Shown piece by piece: positions 28,141 to 37,475 of a stretch of 64,000 nucleotides of DNA. The stretch is from JAKAGZ01 sp964595355. Its GTDB lineage: Bacteria; Bacteroidota; Ignavibacteria; Ignavibacteriales; Ignavibacteriaceae. A model generated the notes under the pieces. The model ran no database searches. It saw only the letters and a program-made list of their open reading frames with translations, and was not told where the DNA came from. Numbering within the stretch: the first letter of the stretch is position 1; the number at the start of each line of letters is the position of its first letter. A program made the translations under genes and the position numbers. The stretch lies in the NCBI GenBank assembly GCA_964595355.1, contig CAZQQD010000001.1, forward strand, positions 1 through 64,000, read 5' to 3'.

Positions 28141-29166
28141 ATGGGAATTTTTGATTTTTTAACTACTGATATTGCAATTGATCTAGGTACAGCCAACACA
28201 TTAATTTATGTTAAAGGAAAAGGGGTTGTATTAAATGAGCCCTCGATTGTAGCATTTGACAGGAATACAAAAAGGATTATAGCATTAGGTAATAAAGCAA
28301 AGGAAATGCAAGGAAGAGAGCATAAAGAAATCAGAGTCACGAGACCAATGAGGGATGGTGTTATAGCCGACTTTGAAATTGCAGAGGGAATGATCAGGGC
28401 TTTTATTAAAAAAGTCAGAGCAGGTTCTCTTTCAACCAGGAGGGTGGTTGTTGCTGTACCAAGCGGAGTAACGGAAGTGGAGAAAAGGGCTGTGAGGGAT
28501 AGTGCTGAGCACGCCGGGGCTAAAGAGGTACATCTTATAGCAGAACCTATGGCTGCTGCAATAGGAATAGGAATAGAAGTGGAAGCCCCTGTAGGAAATA
28601 TGATAATCGATATCGGAGGGGGAACAACAGAAATTGCAGTTATAGCGCTTTCCGGAATTGTAAATGAGGAATCGATTCGAATAGCAGGTGATGAGATGAA
28701 CTATGGGATTATGCAATATTTTAAGAAAAACCATAATGTTTTAATTGGAGAAAGAACAGCAGAAGCAATCAAGTGTGAAGTTGGATCAGCTGTACCATTA
28801 AAAGAAGAAGTTACTATTCAGGTTAAAGGGAGGGATCTTGTAGGCGGTGTTCCAAAAACAACTGAAGTCAGTTCCGTTGAAATTCGTGAAGCATTAAATG
28901 AATCTGTAGTACAGATCGTAGATGCTGTGAGACAGTCTCTTGAGCGAACTCCCCCTGAACTTTCCGCAGATATTCTCGATAGGGGAGTTATGTTAACTGG
29001 CGGCGGCGCATTATTAAAAGGACTTGATGAAAGAATAAGAATGGAAACCAACCTTCCTGTTCATGTAGCGGAAGATCCTTTGACGGCTGTAGTAAGAGGG
29101 GCAGGGAAAGTGATTGATAGTTTGCAACATTACTCTAAAGTTTTAATCCGAAATAGAAGATATTAA
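28141..29166 (+). CDS. mreB: Rod-shape-determining protein MreB
   Basis: MreB is the actin homologue that guides lateral peptidoglycan synthesis. The 341-residue protein starts with the membrane-binding tip and the phosphate-1 loop in DIAIDLGTANTLIYV; phosphate-2 is IDIGGGTTEIAVI, and the adenosine motif is LTGGGALLKGLDE. All nucleotide-binding blocks are intact. It opens a complete mreBCD-PBP2-rodA set. Confidence 0.97.
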   Translation: MGIFDFLTTDIAIDLGTANTLIYVKGKGVVLNEPSIVAFDRNTKRIIALGNKAKEMQGREHKEIRVTRPMRDGVIADFEIAEGMIRAFIKKVRAGSLSTRRVVVAVPSGVTEVEKRAVRDSAEHAGAKEVHLIAEPMAAAIGIGIEVEAPVGNMIIDIGGGTTEIAVIALSGIVNEESIRIAGDEMNYGIMQYFKKNHNVLIGERTAEAIKCEVGSAVPLKEEVTIQVKGRDLVGGVPKTTEVSSVEIREALNESVVQIVDAVRQSLERTPPELSADILDRGVMLTGGGALLKGLDERIRMETNLPVHVAEDPLTAVVRGAGKVIDSLQHYSKVLIRNRRY

Positions 29167-29188
29167 AAGATAGTGGGTCTATCTAACT

Positions 29189-30022
29189 ATGATACGATTT
29201 TTCCTAAAACTGTGGGATGACTTTAAAGAATATATTATTCTTGTTGTACTTCTGATATTTAGTCTTTTTACTCTTTCTTTGAATAAAACTCCCGAGATCA
29301 AAAATTTAAAGGCATTAGCTTTCGGAAGTTTTGCTGCAGTTACGTCTGTAGTATCAGACATTACAAACATTGCTAAAATTAAAAGCGAGAATAAAAGATT
29401 ACTAAGAACAAATGCTGAACTAATGCTTGAAATTAACAGATTCAGGCAGTATGGTATTCAAAATATAGAGTTAAAAAATCTTCTTGGCTTAAAAGAATCA
29501 ACGAAATATCCTTTAATTCCCGGAGTTGTTGTTTCAAAAACATTTTCGACATCGCAAAGTGCAATTACTTTAAATGTAGGTAAAAATGATGGCATAAAAC
29601 CTGGAATGCCCGTAATCGATGATCAGGGTTTTGTTGGAATAGTTTATGACATTTCAGATGACTTTTGTATAGTTAGAACCTTAATTAATATTGATATAAA
29701 AGTTACGGTCAAAGATGAACGGAGTCGAATTGATGGAATTATGAAATGGAACGGCGACAATCTGGTTATTGTTGATGTTCCCAAAACTTATGACGTTAAA
29801 ACAGGGGATAGGATAATTACTTCTGAGATAAGTTCTATAGTTCCAATACCTCTACCTGTCGGTGTTGTTTCCGGGATCACAAATGTATCTACTGGTATTT
29901 TTAATGAAGCTAAAGTCCAGCCATTTGTTGACTTCAATAAAGTTGAGAATGTATTTGTTATAGGCATAGTTGAAAGTGTACAAAAAAATAAACTGGAGCT
30001 AAATTTTTACAATCGTAAATAA
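29189..30022 (+). CDS. mreC: Rod-shape-determining protein MreC
   Basis: MreC is the bitopic elongasome protein that activates PBP2. The 277-residue protein has a membrane helix (about 14-30), a coiled-coil (about 62-95, with KIKSENKRLLRTNAELMLEI) and a periplasmic double beta-barrel domain (about 110-260, including VVVSKTFSTSQSAITLNVGKN, part shown, and VGVVSGITNV). It starts 22 nt after mreB and ends 1 nt before mreD. Confidence 0.93.
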   Translation: MIRFFLKLWDDFKEYIILVVLLIFSLFTLSLNKTPEIKNLKALAFGSFAAVTSVVSDITNIAKIKSENKRLLRTNAELMLEINRFRQYGIQNIELKNLLGLKESTKYPLIPGVVVSKTFSTSQSAITLNVGKNDGIKPGMPVIDDQGFVGIVYDISDDFCIVRTLINIDIKVTVKDERSRIDGIMKWNGDNLVIVDVPKTYDVKTGDRIITSEISSIVPIPLPVGVVSGITNVSTGIFNEAKVQPFVDFNKVENVFVIGIVESVQKNKLELNFYNRK

Positions 30023-30023
30023 A

Positions 30024-30512
30024 ATGCGTTCTGAATATATATATCCTATCTTAATATTCTTTCCGGTTCTTGTTATTCAAACTACTATAATTCCATTTAT
30101 TTCACTAAACGGAACAATACCTGACCTGATAATAATTCTTCTTGTATTTTACACTTTAAGGAACGGTCAAATTTATGGTACTGTACTGGGATTCGCTTAT
30201 GGACTTTTATTTGATTTGTTTACCGGTAGCTTGTTGGGTAGTTCAATGCTCGCAAAAACACTTGCAGGATTTGTAGCCGGATATTTTGCAAATGAAAATA
30301 AAATTGAAATCTATTTTAAATCATATAACTTTGCATTAATCGTTTTGTTGTGTTCAGTTATAAATTCTGTTATAAATGCTTTTTTTAGTAATGTAGAATT
30401 CAATTCTAATTTAATTGTAATGATCTTCCAACTTGGGCTATTGCCAGGCTTTTATACTGCTGTTATAAGTTTAATTAGTATTATTTTTTATCCGCGAAGG
30501 AACTTTACGTGA
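30024..30512 (+). CDS. mreD: Rod-shape-determining protein MreD
   Basis: MreD is an integral membrane part of the elongasome. The 162-residue protein has five or six hydrophobic helices and little else. It is recognised from length, hydropathy, the ISLNGTIPDLIIILLVFY and FAYGLLFDLFTGSLLG patterns, and position between mreC and PBP2. Its stop overlaps the PBP2 start by 4 nt (GTGA). Confidence 0.9.
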   Translation: MRSEYIYPILIFFPVLVIQTTIIPFISLNGTIPDLIIILLVFYTLRNGQIYGTVLGFAYGLLFDLFTGSLLGSSMLAKTLAGFVAGYFANENKIEIYFKSYNFALIVLLCSVINSVINAFFSNVEFNSNLIVMIFQLGLLPGFYTAVISLISIIFYPRRNFT

Positions 30513-32335
30513 AATCTAAAAATTTTGCATCGCAGGAAAGAAAGTCTATTATTTATTTTATAATTATTGGTGCATTTTCATTATTAGGTTTTAGACTTTT
30601 CCAGATGCAGATTTTAGAACACCATTCTTATGACGAAAAATCTGCGAACAATAGTATTAAAGCCATTGAACAGATTCCTCTACGTGGAATTCTTTATGAC
30701 AGGAACATGAAAGTTTTAGTTAATAATGTTCCCGCATACACAGTCAGAATCACTCCTGCCGATTACGATAAAAGCCTCAGTCCATTACTCGAAACTGTTC
30801 TTGGAGTGGATCCAGGATATATAGGGAAAATTCTAAAATATAATAGAGTTTATTCAAAATATATACCTGTGAGGATTAAGAGGGGAGTAGACTTTAAAGT
30901 TGTCTCCTGGATAGAGGAAAACTCTGAACACCTTCCTGGCGTGGATTACATTGTTGAAATGCAAAGAGGTTATCCTGATAGTGTCAGAGGCTCACAGCTA
31001 TTCGGCTATACCAGGGAAATATCGCCTCAAAGTTTGGATAGTGATACCAGTGATTATTATAAACCGGGTGATTACGTCGGGAGTAGTGGAATTGAAAAAG
31101 CTTATGAAAATATTTTGCGTGGAGTAAAAGGTAATGATTACGTGCTTGTTGATTCAAAAAGGAGAGAACTAGGTAAGTTCAAAGATGGAAAAGCGGACCA
31201 GCCATCAATAAAAGGTAATGATCTTGTTTTAACAATTGATGCGAACATACAAAGAATCGCAGAGCATGAATTACAAGGGAAGCGTGGTGCAGTTATAGCT
31301 ATGGATCCCAAAAACGGGGAAATAATAGCATTAGCGAGTGCACCGGATTTTGATTTAAATGAATTTTCCTATGTAACCTCAAAGGACTATTTAAAAGAAT
31401 TGTACAACGATCCGTCAAAGCCTGTTTTTAACCGTGCAACAATGTCAGTACAACCGCCTGGCTCTACATTCAAACCCCTTGAAGCTATTGCTGCACTTGA
31501 TATGGGAGTGATTACTACATCAACTACATTTACATGCACAGGTGGTGCCACTTTTTACGGTAGATATTTTAAGTGTGATGATGTACATGGAAAAATAAAC
31601 GTAGTTCATGCAATTGAACATTCGTGCAACGTTTTCTTTTATAACCTTATATATAAAATTGGATTGGAAAAATGGCATGATTATGCAGCTAAATTTGGTT
31701 TCGGACAAGAGACTCATCTTGATATAGGAAATGAAGCAGCAGGATTTATTCCTGACTCAAAGTATTATGAAAAACTATATGGTCCTAATTGGCCCAAGAG
31801 TATAATGGCAAGTTTAGGAATTGGACAAGGTGAGGTTAGCGTTACACCATTACAACTTGCACAATATTGTTCATTAATCGCTAATGACGGTGTAACTTAT
31901 ACTCCACACGTTGTTAAAGGATATCTTGATAATCATACACATAAACTGATGAAAATAAATAACACAAAAAAAATAGTAGTAAATATTGATAAAAAAATCT
32001 TTGATATTGTTAAAGAAGGTATGTTTTTAGTTGTAAATGGTTCTGGGACTGCTGCAAATAGTAGAATAAAAAACGTTCTAATGGCTGGTAAAACCGGGAC
32101 AGCACAGAATCCTCATGGTAAGGACCACGCATGGTTTATAGGATTTGCACCCTATAAAAACCCTCAAATAGTAGTAGTAGTTTTAGTTGAAAATGTTGGT
32201 TTCGGTGCCTCGTGGGCTGCTCCAATAGCTAAAACAATTGTAGAGACCTATCTGAATGGCGATAAAAATGAAATTATTAGAAGCAACAGTGTAGCCCTAA
32301 ACCAGGACGCGGAGAAGACTAGCAATGAGAATTGA
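30509..32335 (+). CDS. mrdA: Penicillin-binding protein 2 (peptidoglycan DD-transpeptidase)
   Basis: PBP2 cross-links lateral-wall peptidoglycan with RodA. The 608-residue class B PBP has one N-terminal membrane helix (about 14-32), a pedestal domain with RGILYDRN, and a transpeptidase domain. Catalytic motifs are intact: SXXK at S319 (PGSTFK), SXN at S372-N374 (HSCN), and KTG at K528 (GKTGTAQNP). The start is GTG overlapping mreD, which indicates translational coupling. It overlaps rodA by 11 nt. Confidence 0.95.
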   Translation: MKSKNFASQERKSIIYFIIIGAFSLLGFRLFQMQILEHHSYDEKSANNSIKAIEQIPLRGILYDRNMKVLVNNVPAYTVRITPADYDKSLSPLLETVLGVDPGYIGKILKYNRVYSKYIPVRIKRGVDFKVVSWIEENSEHLPGVDYIVEMQRGYPDSVRGSQLFGYTREISPQSLDSDTSDYYKPGDYVGSSGIEKAYENILRGVKGNDYVLVDSKRRELGKFKDGKADQPSIKGNDLVLTIDANIQRIAEHELQGKRGAVIAMDPKNGEIIALASAPDFDLNEFSYVTSKDYLKELYNDPSKPVFNRATMSVQPPGSTFKPLEAIAALDMGVITTSTTFTCTGGATFYGRYFKCDDVHGKINVVHAIEHSCNVFFYNLIYKIGLEKWHDYAAKFGFGQETHLDIGNEAAGFIPDSKYYEKLYGPNWPKSIMASLGIGQGEVSVTPLQLAQYCSLIANDGVTYTPHVVKGYLDNHTHKLMKINNTKKIVVNIDKKIFDIVKEGMFLVVNGSGTAANSRIKNVLMAGKTGTAQNPHGKDHAWFIGFAPYKNPQIVVVVLVENVGFGASWAAPIAKTIVETYLNGDKNEIIRSNSVALNQDAEKTSNEN

Positions 32336-33554
32336 TTATAAAGTACAGGATAAATTTGACTTTGGACTTTTCATTCCTCTGATGCTACTCCTTTGCCTGG
32401 GGTTTGCTGCAATTTACAGCTCGACCATAAATAATCCACTTGCATCAGGAAATTTCGAAAAACAAATAATATTTGCTTCCGTAGCTTTGATAATCTTTTT
32501 TATTACTTACTCATTACCTACAAATACATTTAGGACAATAGCAATTCCAACTTATCTTCTTTCCATTTTATTTCTTATTGTAGTAGTTTTATTCGGTAGA
32601 AAGATTGCTGGACAAAAAAGTTGGTTAATTATTGGCTCGCTTGGGTTTCAGCCGTCTGAGTTCGCAAAAATTGGAATGATATTCGGAGTATCTTATTTTT
32701 TAAGTAAAAGAAATACCGATATCGAATCTTTTAAGGATATTTTATATACACTTGCTATTGGTTTATTCCCGGTTTTATTAATATTAATTGAACCAGATAT
32801 GGGTACCTCTCTGGTCTTTTTCGGAACAATAATAGTATTAATTTACTGGAAAGGAATAAGTTTGTTCGGCTTGTTTGTTGTTTTATCTCCGGCAATAGTT
32901 GCTATTGCATCGGCGTTTGGTTTAATGTATTTCATTATAATGCTTGCATTGGTTGCAGTTGTATTATTTTTGTTTAAACGCGATATATTTTTCAGTGGAT
33001 CAATATTTGCAATTAATCTTGGGGCCGGACTTTTTGCCAATTATGTTTTTAAAGCGTTAAGTGAACATCAGCAAAATCGAATCCGTTCTTTTGTTAATCC
33101 TTATGCGGACCCGCTCGGAACCGGATATAATTCAATACAAGCTAAGGTTGCTATCGGCTCAGGAGGATTTTTGGGTAAAGGGTTTTTAAATGGGCACCAA
33201 ACACAATTACAATTTATACCTGAACAATGGACTGATTTTATTTATTGTGTAATTGGTGAAGAATTTGGATTTATAGGCAGTGTATTTACATTAGTTCTGT
33301 TTTTAATTCTTTTCTTTAGGATATTCAAAATAGCAACATCAACTAAAGATGAATTTCTTAGTCTGACTTTAATTGGAATACTAGCAGTATATTTTATACA
33401 CCTTTTCGTAAATATTGGAATGACTGTAGGTGTTATGCCGGTGATAGGTATTCCTTTACCTTTTGTTAGTTATGGTGGTAGCTCTTTACTTGTAAATATG
33501 TTCATGCTCGGAATTGTAGCAAATGTTTACAGGACCAGAAGAAATTATATTTAA
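32325..33554 (+). CDS. rodA: Rod-shape SEDS glycosyltransferase RodA
   Basis: RodA polymerises lipid II glycan chains as the partner of PBP2. The 409-residue protein has about 10-12 helices. SEDS signatures include FQPSEFAKIG, LIEPDMGTSLVF (with the essential Glu-Pro-Asp) and, near the end, PLPFVSYGGSSLLVNM. The overlap with PBP2 is the usual arrangement of this enzyme pair. Confidence 0.95.
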   Translation: MRIDYKVQDKFDFGLFIPLMLLLCLGFAAIYSSTINNPLASGNFEKQIIFASVALIIFFITYSLPTNTFRTIAIPTYLLSILFLIVVVLFGRKIAGQKSWLIIGSLGFQPSEFAKIGMIFGVSYFLSKRNTDIESFKDILYTLAIGLFPVLLILIEPDMGTSLVFFGTIIVLIYWKGISLFGLFVVLSPAIVAIASAFGLMYFIIMLALVAVVLFLFKRDIFFSGSIFAINLGAGLFANYVFKALSEHQQNRIRSFVNPYADPLGTGYNSIQAKVAIGSGGFLGKGFLNGHQTQLQFIPEQWTDFIYCVIGEEFGFIGSVFTLVLFLILFFRIFKIATSTKDEFLSLTLIGILAVYFIHLFVNIGMTVGVMPVIGIPLPFVSYGGSSLLVNMFMLGIVANVYRTRRNYI

Positions 33555-33563
33555 GGAGGTTTA

Positions 33564-34100
33564 TTGATACTTTCGGATACAAAAATTCTTGAAGAAATAA
33601 AAAAGAAAAATATTGTTATTGATCCATTTAGAAGAGAAAATTTGGGAACAAACAGCTATGATGTTCATCTCGGTAAATGGCTTGCAGTTTACGAGGATAA
33701 AATTCTTGATGCAAAACAACACAATAAAATAAAAACCTTTGAAATACAGAACGAAGGGTTCATACTTCAGCCGGCGACTTTATATTTGGGAGTTACAGAA
33801 GAATATACAGAGACAAGAAATTTCGTTCCATTTTTGGAAGGGAAATCCAGTATAGGCCGGTTGGGTATCGATATACATGCGACCGCAGGAAAAGGTGATG
33901 CAGGATTTTGTAACACCTGGACTCTGGAAATATCTGTGAAAATGCCTGTCAAGGTTTATAAGGGAATGCCAATTGGTCAACTGATTTATTTTGAAATGGA
34001 TGGTTCTGTGGAAGTACCTTACGATAAAAAGCAAAATGCCAAATACAACCAAAGAACAAAATTTCCGGTTGAATCAATGATGTACAAAAATTTTAAATGA
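33564..34100 (+). CDS. dcd: dCTP deaminase family protein
   Basis: Dcd deaminates dCTP to dUTP for dTTP synthesis. The 178-residue trimeric beta-fold protein begins ILSDTKILEEI and has PFLEGKSSIGRLGI and GFCNTWTLEI, where the last Glu is the catalytic base of the family. The start is TTG (33564), 3 nt after an AAGGAGGT Shine-Dalgarno; there is no nearby in-frame ATG and the family starts with MILSD. It sits 9 nt after rodA and 1 nt before pyrF. A bifunctional dCTP deaminase/dUTPase activity cannot be excluded. Confidence 0.92.
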   Translation: MILSDTKILEEIKKKNIVIDPFRRENLGTNSYDVHLGKWLAVYEDKILDAKQHNKIKTFEIQNEGFILQPATLYLGVTEEYTETRNFVPFLEGKSSIGRLGIDIHATAGKGDAGFCNTWTLEISVKMPVKVYKGMPIGQLIYFEMDGSVEVPYDKKQNAKYNQRTKFPVESMMYKNFK

Positions 34101-34101
34101 T

Positions 34102-34914
34102 ATGACAGCTCAGGAAAAACTCACTAAAAAAAACTATGAGCAAAAAGTTATTTGCGTTGGGTTGGATTCAGATTTAACTAAAATCCCACCTCATTTACAA
34201 TCATCAACTAATCCTGTTTTTGAATTTAACAAGGCCATTATAGAAAGCACCAGTGAATTTGCTGCTGCTTATAAAATAAATTTTGCGTTCTATGAAAAAG
34301 ATGGAACGAAGGGATTTGAAGTTATTGAGAAAACAATAAGTTTAATTCCTGATGATTTGCTCATAATTGCTGATGCTAAAAGGGGAGATATCGGCAACAC
34401 CTCAAAAATGTATGCTTCATCAATTTATGACTATTTTAAATTTGATGCTGTGACAATTCATCCTTATATGGGTTTTGATTCTGTTAGTCCTTTTCTCGAA
34501 AAAAAAGGAAAGATCAATTTTGTCCTTGCGTTAACTTCAAATGAAAGCGCTAAAGATTTTGAAAAACTAAAATTAGAAGATGGTTCATTTCTTTTCCAAG
34601 AAGTGATCAGAAAAGTAAATGAATGGAATAATAATAAAAATTGCGGGATTGTTTTTGGTGCAACTCAAATAGAAGAATTATCTGAAAACATAGACTTATT
34701 TGATAACCTTCCGGTTTTACTTCCAGGCATTGGTGTTCAGGGCGGAAATATTGAAGAGATAATAAAAGTTTTTAAAGCAAATAATCGGTTAAATCTCTTG
34801 ATTAATAGTAGTAGGGGGATTATATATAAAGATAAAAGCGATAAATTTGCCGAGTCGGCTAAGAGAGAAGTTATTAGGTTAAATGAGGTAGTAAAAAATA
34901 TTCTGAAATTGTGA
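34102..34914 (+). CDS. pyrF: Orotidine 5'-phosphate decarboxylase (subfamily 2)
   Basis: PyrF decarboxylates OMP to UMP. The 270-residue TIM-barrel protein belongs to the longer bacterial/actinobacterial type rather than the 230-residue E. coli type. Key blocks are ICVGLDSDLTKIP, FNKAIIESTSEFAAAYKIN and the catalytic DAKRGDIGNT, with GIGVQGG near the C-terminus for phosphate binding. Its stop overlaps the start of the next gene (GTGA). Together with dcd and pyrG it makes this run rich in pyrimidine genes. Confidence 0.93.
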   Translation: MTAQEKLTKKNYEQKVICVGLDSDLTKIPPHLQSSTNPVFEFNKAIIESTSEFAAAYKINFAFYEKDGTKGFEVIEKTISLIPDDLLIIADAKRGDIGNTSKMYASSIYDYFKFDAVTIHPYMGFDSVSPFLEKKGKINFVLALTSNESAKDFEKLKLEDGSFLFQEVIRKVNEWNNNKNCGIVFGATQIEELSENIDLFDNLPVLLPGIGVQGGNIEEIIKVFKANNRLNLLINSSRGIIYKDKSDKFAESAKREVIRLNEVVKNILKL

Positions 34915-35390
34915 AAAAAATTTTAGCCATATTGATAATTATTCTAGTTGCACTGTTTTTATATATAAGTTTGAATGATGTTGGAAATAAAAAAGACAGT
35001 GCCTTAAAGCAGCAAACAAATAAACAAACTACTGATTCGGAGCTGGTTAAAGCTGAGGAAGAAAATCCTCCGGAAATTCCAGATATTTATGACTTTTCAA
35101 AATTAACAATTGATTATAAATTAAAGCCAGTTAAATTAAATTTACCTGATTCTTTGAAACTGAGTAATTCACAAATTAATATATCGGCCATTATTCCCTC
35201 CAGGGTGAGGTTATGTGATCTTTTCCTTTTAGTTAATAATAAAAAAAGAGATATGTTTTACCGTGCTAGCAGTGGCCGTTATGTCTTTAAGAATGTGAGC
35301 TTAAATAAGGGCAGAAACGAAATTGAAATATTTTATCGAATAAAAACAAAAAGATCAAAATCAGGATCAAGTATTGTTATTAGAGAATAA
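34911..35390 (+). CDS. Membrane-anchored hypothetical protein
   Basis: I do not recognise this 159-residue protein. It starts at a GTG overlapping the pyrF stop. Residues 1-22 are a hydrophobic anchor or signal (ILAILIIILVALFLYISL); a polar Lys/Gln/Glu-rich linker follows to about residue 70, then a domain with alternating strands that ends in basic residues. The later part (NISAIIPSRVRLCDLFLLVN, VSLNKGRNEIEIFYRI) resembles an Ig-like beta-sandwich. It probably faces the periplasm. Position after the elongasome genes is suggestive only. Confidence 0.7.
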   Translation: MKKILAILIIILVALFLYISLNDVGNKKDSALKQQTNKQTTDSELVKAEEENPPEIPDIYDFSKLTIDYKLKPVKLNLPDSLKLSNSQINISAIIPSRVRLCDLFLLVNNKKRDMFYRASSGRYVFKNVSLNKGRNEIEIFYRIKTKRSKSGSSIVIRE

Positions 35391-35403
35391 TAATAGGATT
35401 TAT

Positions 35404-36882
35404 ATGAATTCTCAAAAATTACCCGAAAAATTTCTCTCAAATATTTGGAAAAACCAATCTAATAATAAACTTTTCACTACCAGCGATGGAAAAAAGATTA
35501 GAGTAATTGACCCCGGTAACGAGAACACTCAGATGGACGGCCCTGATTTTAAGAATGCAAGAATCAAAATAGGTGACATCACTTTTCTTGGGGATATTGA
35601 AATTGACAGTTTCCATTCAGATTGGAGGGCGCATGGGCATATCTATAATAAAAAATATAACAAAGTAGTTTTGCATGTAATTCTTTCCGAAGACCACAAA
35701 CATAATTATGTAGTAACAAGAAGCGGCAGGAAAATTCCAAGTATTGGCTTGGATGCGCTGATTGAACCCGAGGCCAGGAGTTCTATACAAAAAGCAATTC
35801 GTGAAGAGAGAGATGAAAGACTTTATAAAATTGCTTGTTGTGATATATCAGATAACATTGCTGAAAAATTTAAACTTGAATTTATTCAAGATCTCGGAAT
35901 AGAAAGGTATAGAAAGAAATGTAACAGAATATTACAACGACTTAAAGAATTGGTTTACCTTAAAGAGCTGAATGTAAAGGAACCAGTTGTACAATACGAA
36001 CTTGATGAAAAATTTATTAACAAAACTTTCTCTCACACCGATTTTGAAGATACTGAGATATGGGAACAGGTTTTTTATGAGTTTATATTTGAGGCTCTTG
36101 GTTATACGAACAATAAAGATATAATGAAAAAAATTGCTCAATCGATTGATATAAAATTCCTAAAGAAATATTCCCAAAATGATAATTTTGAGGAAATTCT
36201 TGAAGCAGCCTTTTTTAATATTGGTGGGATAGTACCGGAAAGAATTAAATATAATGATGAAACTACTACAGAATATGTTAGGAAATTAACTGAAAATTGG
36301 GAATCGATTAAAAAAGATTATGACAGTAAGCTGTTTAAAAATAGTCAATGGAATTTTGCTAAGTTGAGACCTCCGAACTTTCCAACAATCAGAATTGCTG
36401 GCGGTATTAGATTATTAAAAAAAATATTAATTGATGATTTAATAAAGAATTTACTCCTTCAATGTGAAGAACAAACTGATATTAAAAAAATTGCAGGATT
36501 TATGAGAGACCAGGTCGTTGTTAAAGCAGATGGCTACTGGCATAATCATTATGTGTTTGATGGTAAACAAATAACAACCATTAACTATTTTATTGGCGTT
36601 TCAAGAGCAGATGATATAGTAATTAATGTAATTTTCCCTTTTTGTTCTGTCTATTTTGAAATATTTGGTAAAAAAGAAATAACAAATAGAATATTCAAAT
36701 TTTATTTGAGTTATCTTCAGAAAAGTGAAAGCAGATTGGTTAATAATATATCCAGATCTTTATCAGTAGAAAGGAAGCAGAAAATTAGCGTTTATCATCA
36801 GGGGATTATAAATCTTTATAGAAATTATTGCTCGCAAAGTAAGTGTTTAAATTGTGAGATTGGTAAGAGGGTGTTTAATTAG
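35404..36882 (+). CDS. DUF2851 family protein
   Basis: This 492-residue protein matches the DUF2851 family common in Bacteroidota: TSDGKKIRVIDPGNENTQMDGPDF, shown here in part, NARIKIGDITFLGDIEI with HSDWRAHGH, and VVLHVIL in the first 100 residues. A Cys-X2-Cys near the C-terminus (SKCLNCEIG) may bind metal. I chose ATG 35404, which has AGGA 8 nt upstream; an upstream TTG at 35374 overlaps the previous gene. The His/Asp-rich N-terminal part suggests nuclease-like chemistry, but the function is unknown. Confidence 0.85.
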   Translation: MNSQKLPEKFLSNIWKNQSNNKLFTTSDGKKIRVIDPGNENTQMDGPDFKNARIKIGDITFLGDIEIDSFHSDWRAHGHIYNKKYNKVVLHVILSEDHKHNYVVTRSGRKIPSIGLDALIEPEARSSIQKAIREERDERLYKIACCDISDNIAEKFKLEFIQDLGIERYRKKCNRILQRLKELVYLKELNVKEPVVQYELDEKFINKTFSHTDFEDTEIWEQVFYEFIFEALGYTNNKDIMKKIAQSIDIKFLKKYSQNDNFEEILEAAFFNIGGIVPERIKYNDETTTEYVRKLTENWESIKKDYDSKLFKNSQWNFAKLRPPNFPTIRIAGGIRLLKKILIDDLIKNLLLQCEEQTDIKKIAGFMRDQVVVKADGYWHNHYVFDGKQITTINYFIGVSRADDIVINVIFPFCSVYFEIFGKKEITNRIFKFYLSYLQKSESRLVNNISRSLSVERKQKISVYHQGIINLYRNYCSQSKCLNCEIGKRVFN

Positions 36883-37457
36883 TTATTGTTAGCTAATCTT
36901 TGTATGTCATCTCTTAATTTTGCAGCCCTTTCATATTCTTCTGATTCAATTGCTTCTCTTAACTTGGACTGTAGAGCAGCAATTTTAGCTTCTTTAGTAT
37001 TTGGGACCTGTTCTCTTTCTTTACTATCTTTAGATTTTTCTGATTCTTCTGTAGGTATAAAGGCAGCTGCGTCCATAACTGATTCAGCAACATAAATAGG
37101 AGACTGAGCTCTTACTGCCAAAGCTATTGCATCACTTGGTCGTGCGTCAATCTCATTAGTAAGTGTAGACATTTCAAGTATTATTTTGGCATAAAATGTG
37201 TTTTCGCGAAGTTCGTCAATTAAAACTTCACTTACGGATGCGCCTACATTGTCAAGAAAATTTTTTAACAGATCGTGAGTTAAAGGACGTGGAGGTTTTA
37301 TTCCTTCAATTTCAAGAGCAATGGCCTGGGCTTCAAATGCTCCAATAATTATAGGAAGCCTTCGACTGCCGTTCATTTCTTTTAGGAGAATTGCATAAGC
37401 TCCTCCTGTTGACGGACTGGAAGAAAGGCCTAATATTTCGCATTGAATTTTATTCAA
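36879..37457 (-). CDS. Bifunctional nuclease family (DUF151) protein with C-terminal UVR motif
   Basis: The 192-residue protein has an N-terminal DUF151/BFN domain (about 1-135) with ILGLSSSPSTGGAYAILL, RRLPIIIGAFEAQAIALE and ARPSDAIALAVRA. A UvrB/UvrC-type UVR motif follows (about 155-190, KLREAIESEEYERAAKLRDDI). DUF151 members are reported to be nucleases in plants and in Mycobacterium. The start is TTG (37457), where the family usually begins. It is 18 nt after etfA on the same strand and its stop overlaps the convergent DUF2851 stop by 4 nt. Confidence 0.88.
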   Translation of the reverse strand: MNKIQCEILGLSSSPSTGGAYAILLKEMNGSRRLPIIIGAFEAQAIALEIEGIKPPRPLTHDLLKNFLDNVGASVSEVLIDELRENTFYAKIILEMSTLTNEIDARPSDAIALAVRAQSPIYVAESVMDAAAFIPTEESEKSKDSKEREQVPNTKEAKIAALQSKLREAIESEEYERAAKLRDDIQRLANNN

Positions 37458-37475
37458 CTTATTCTGCCTAACCCT

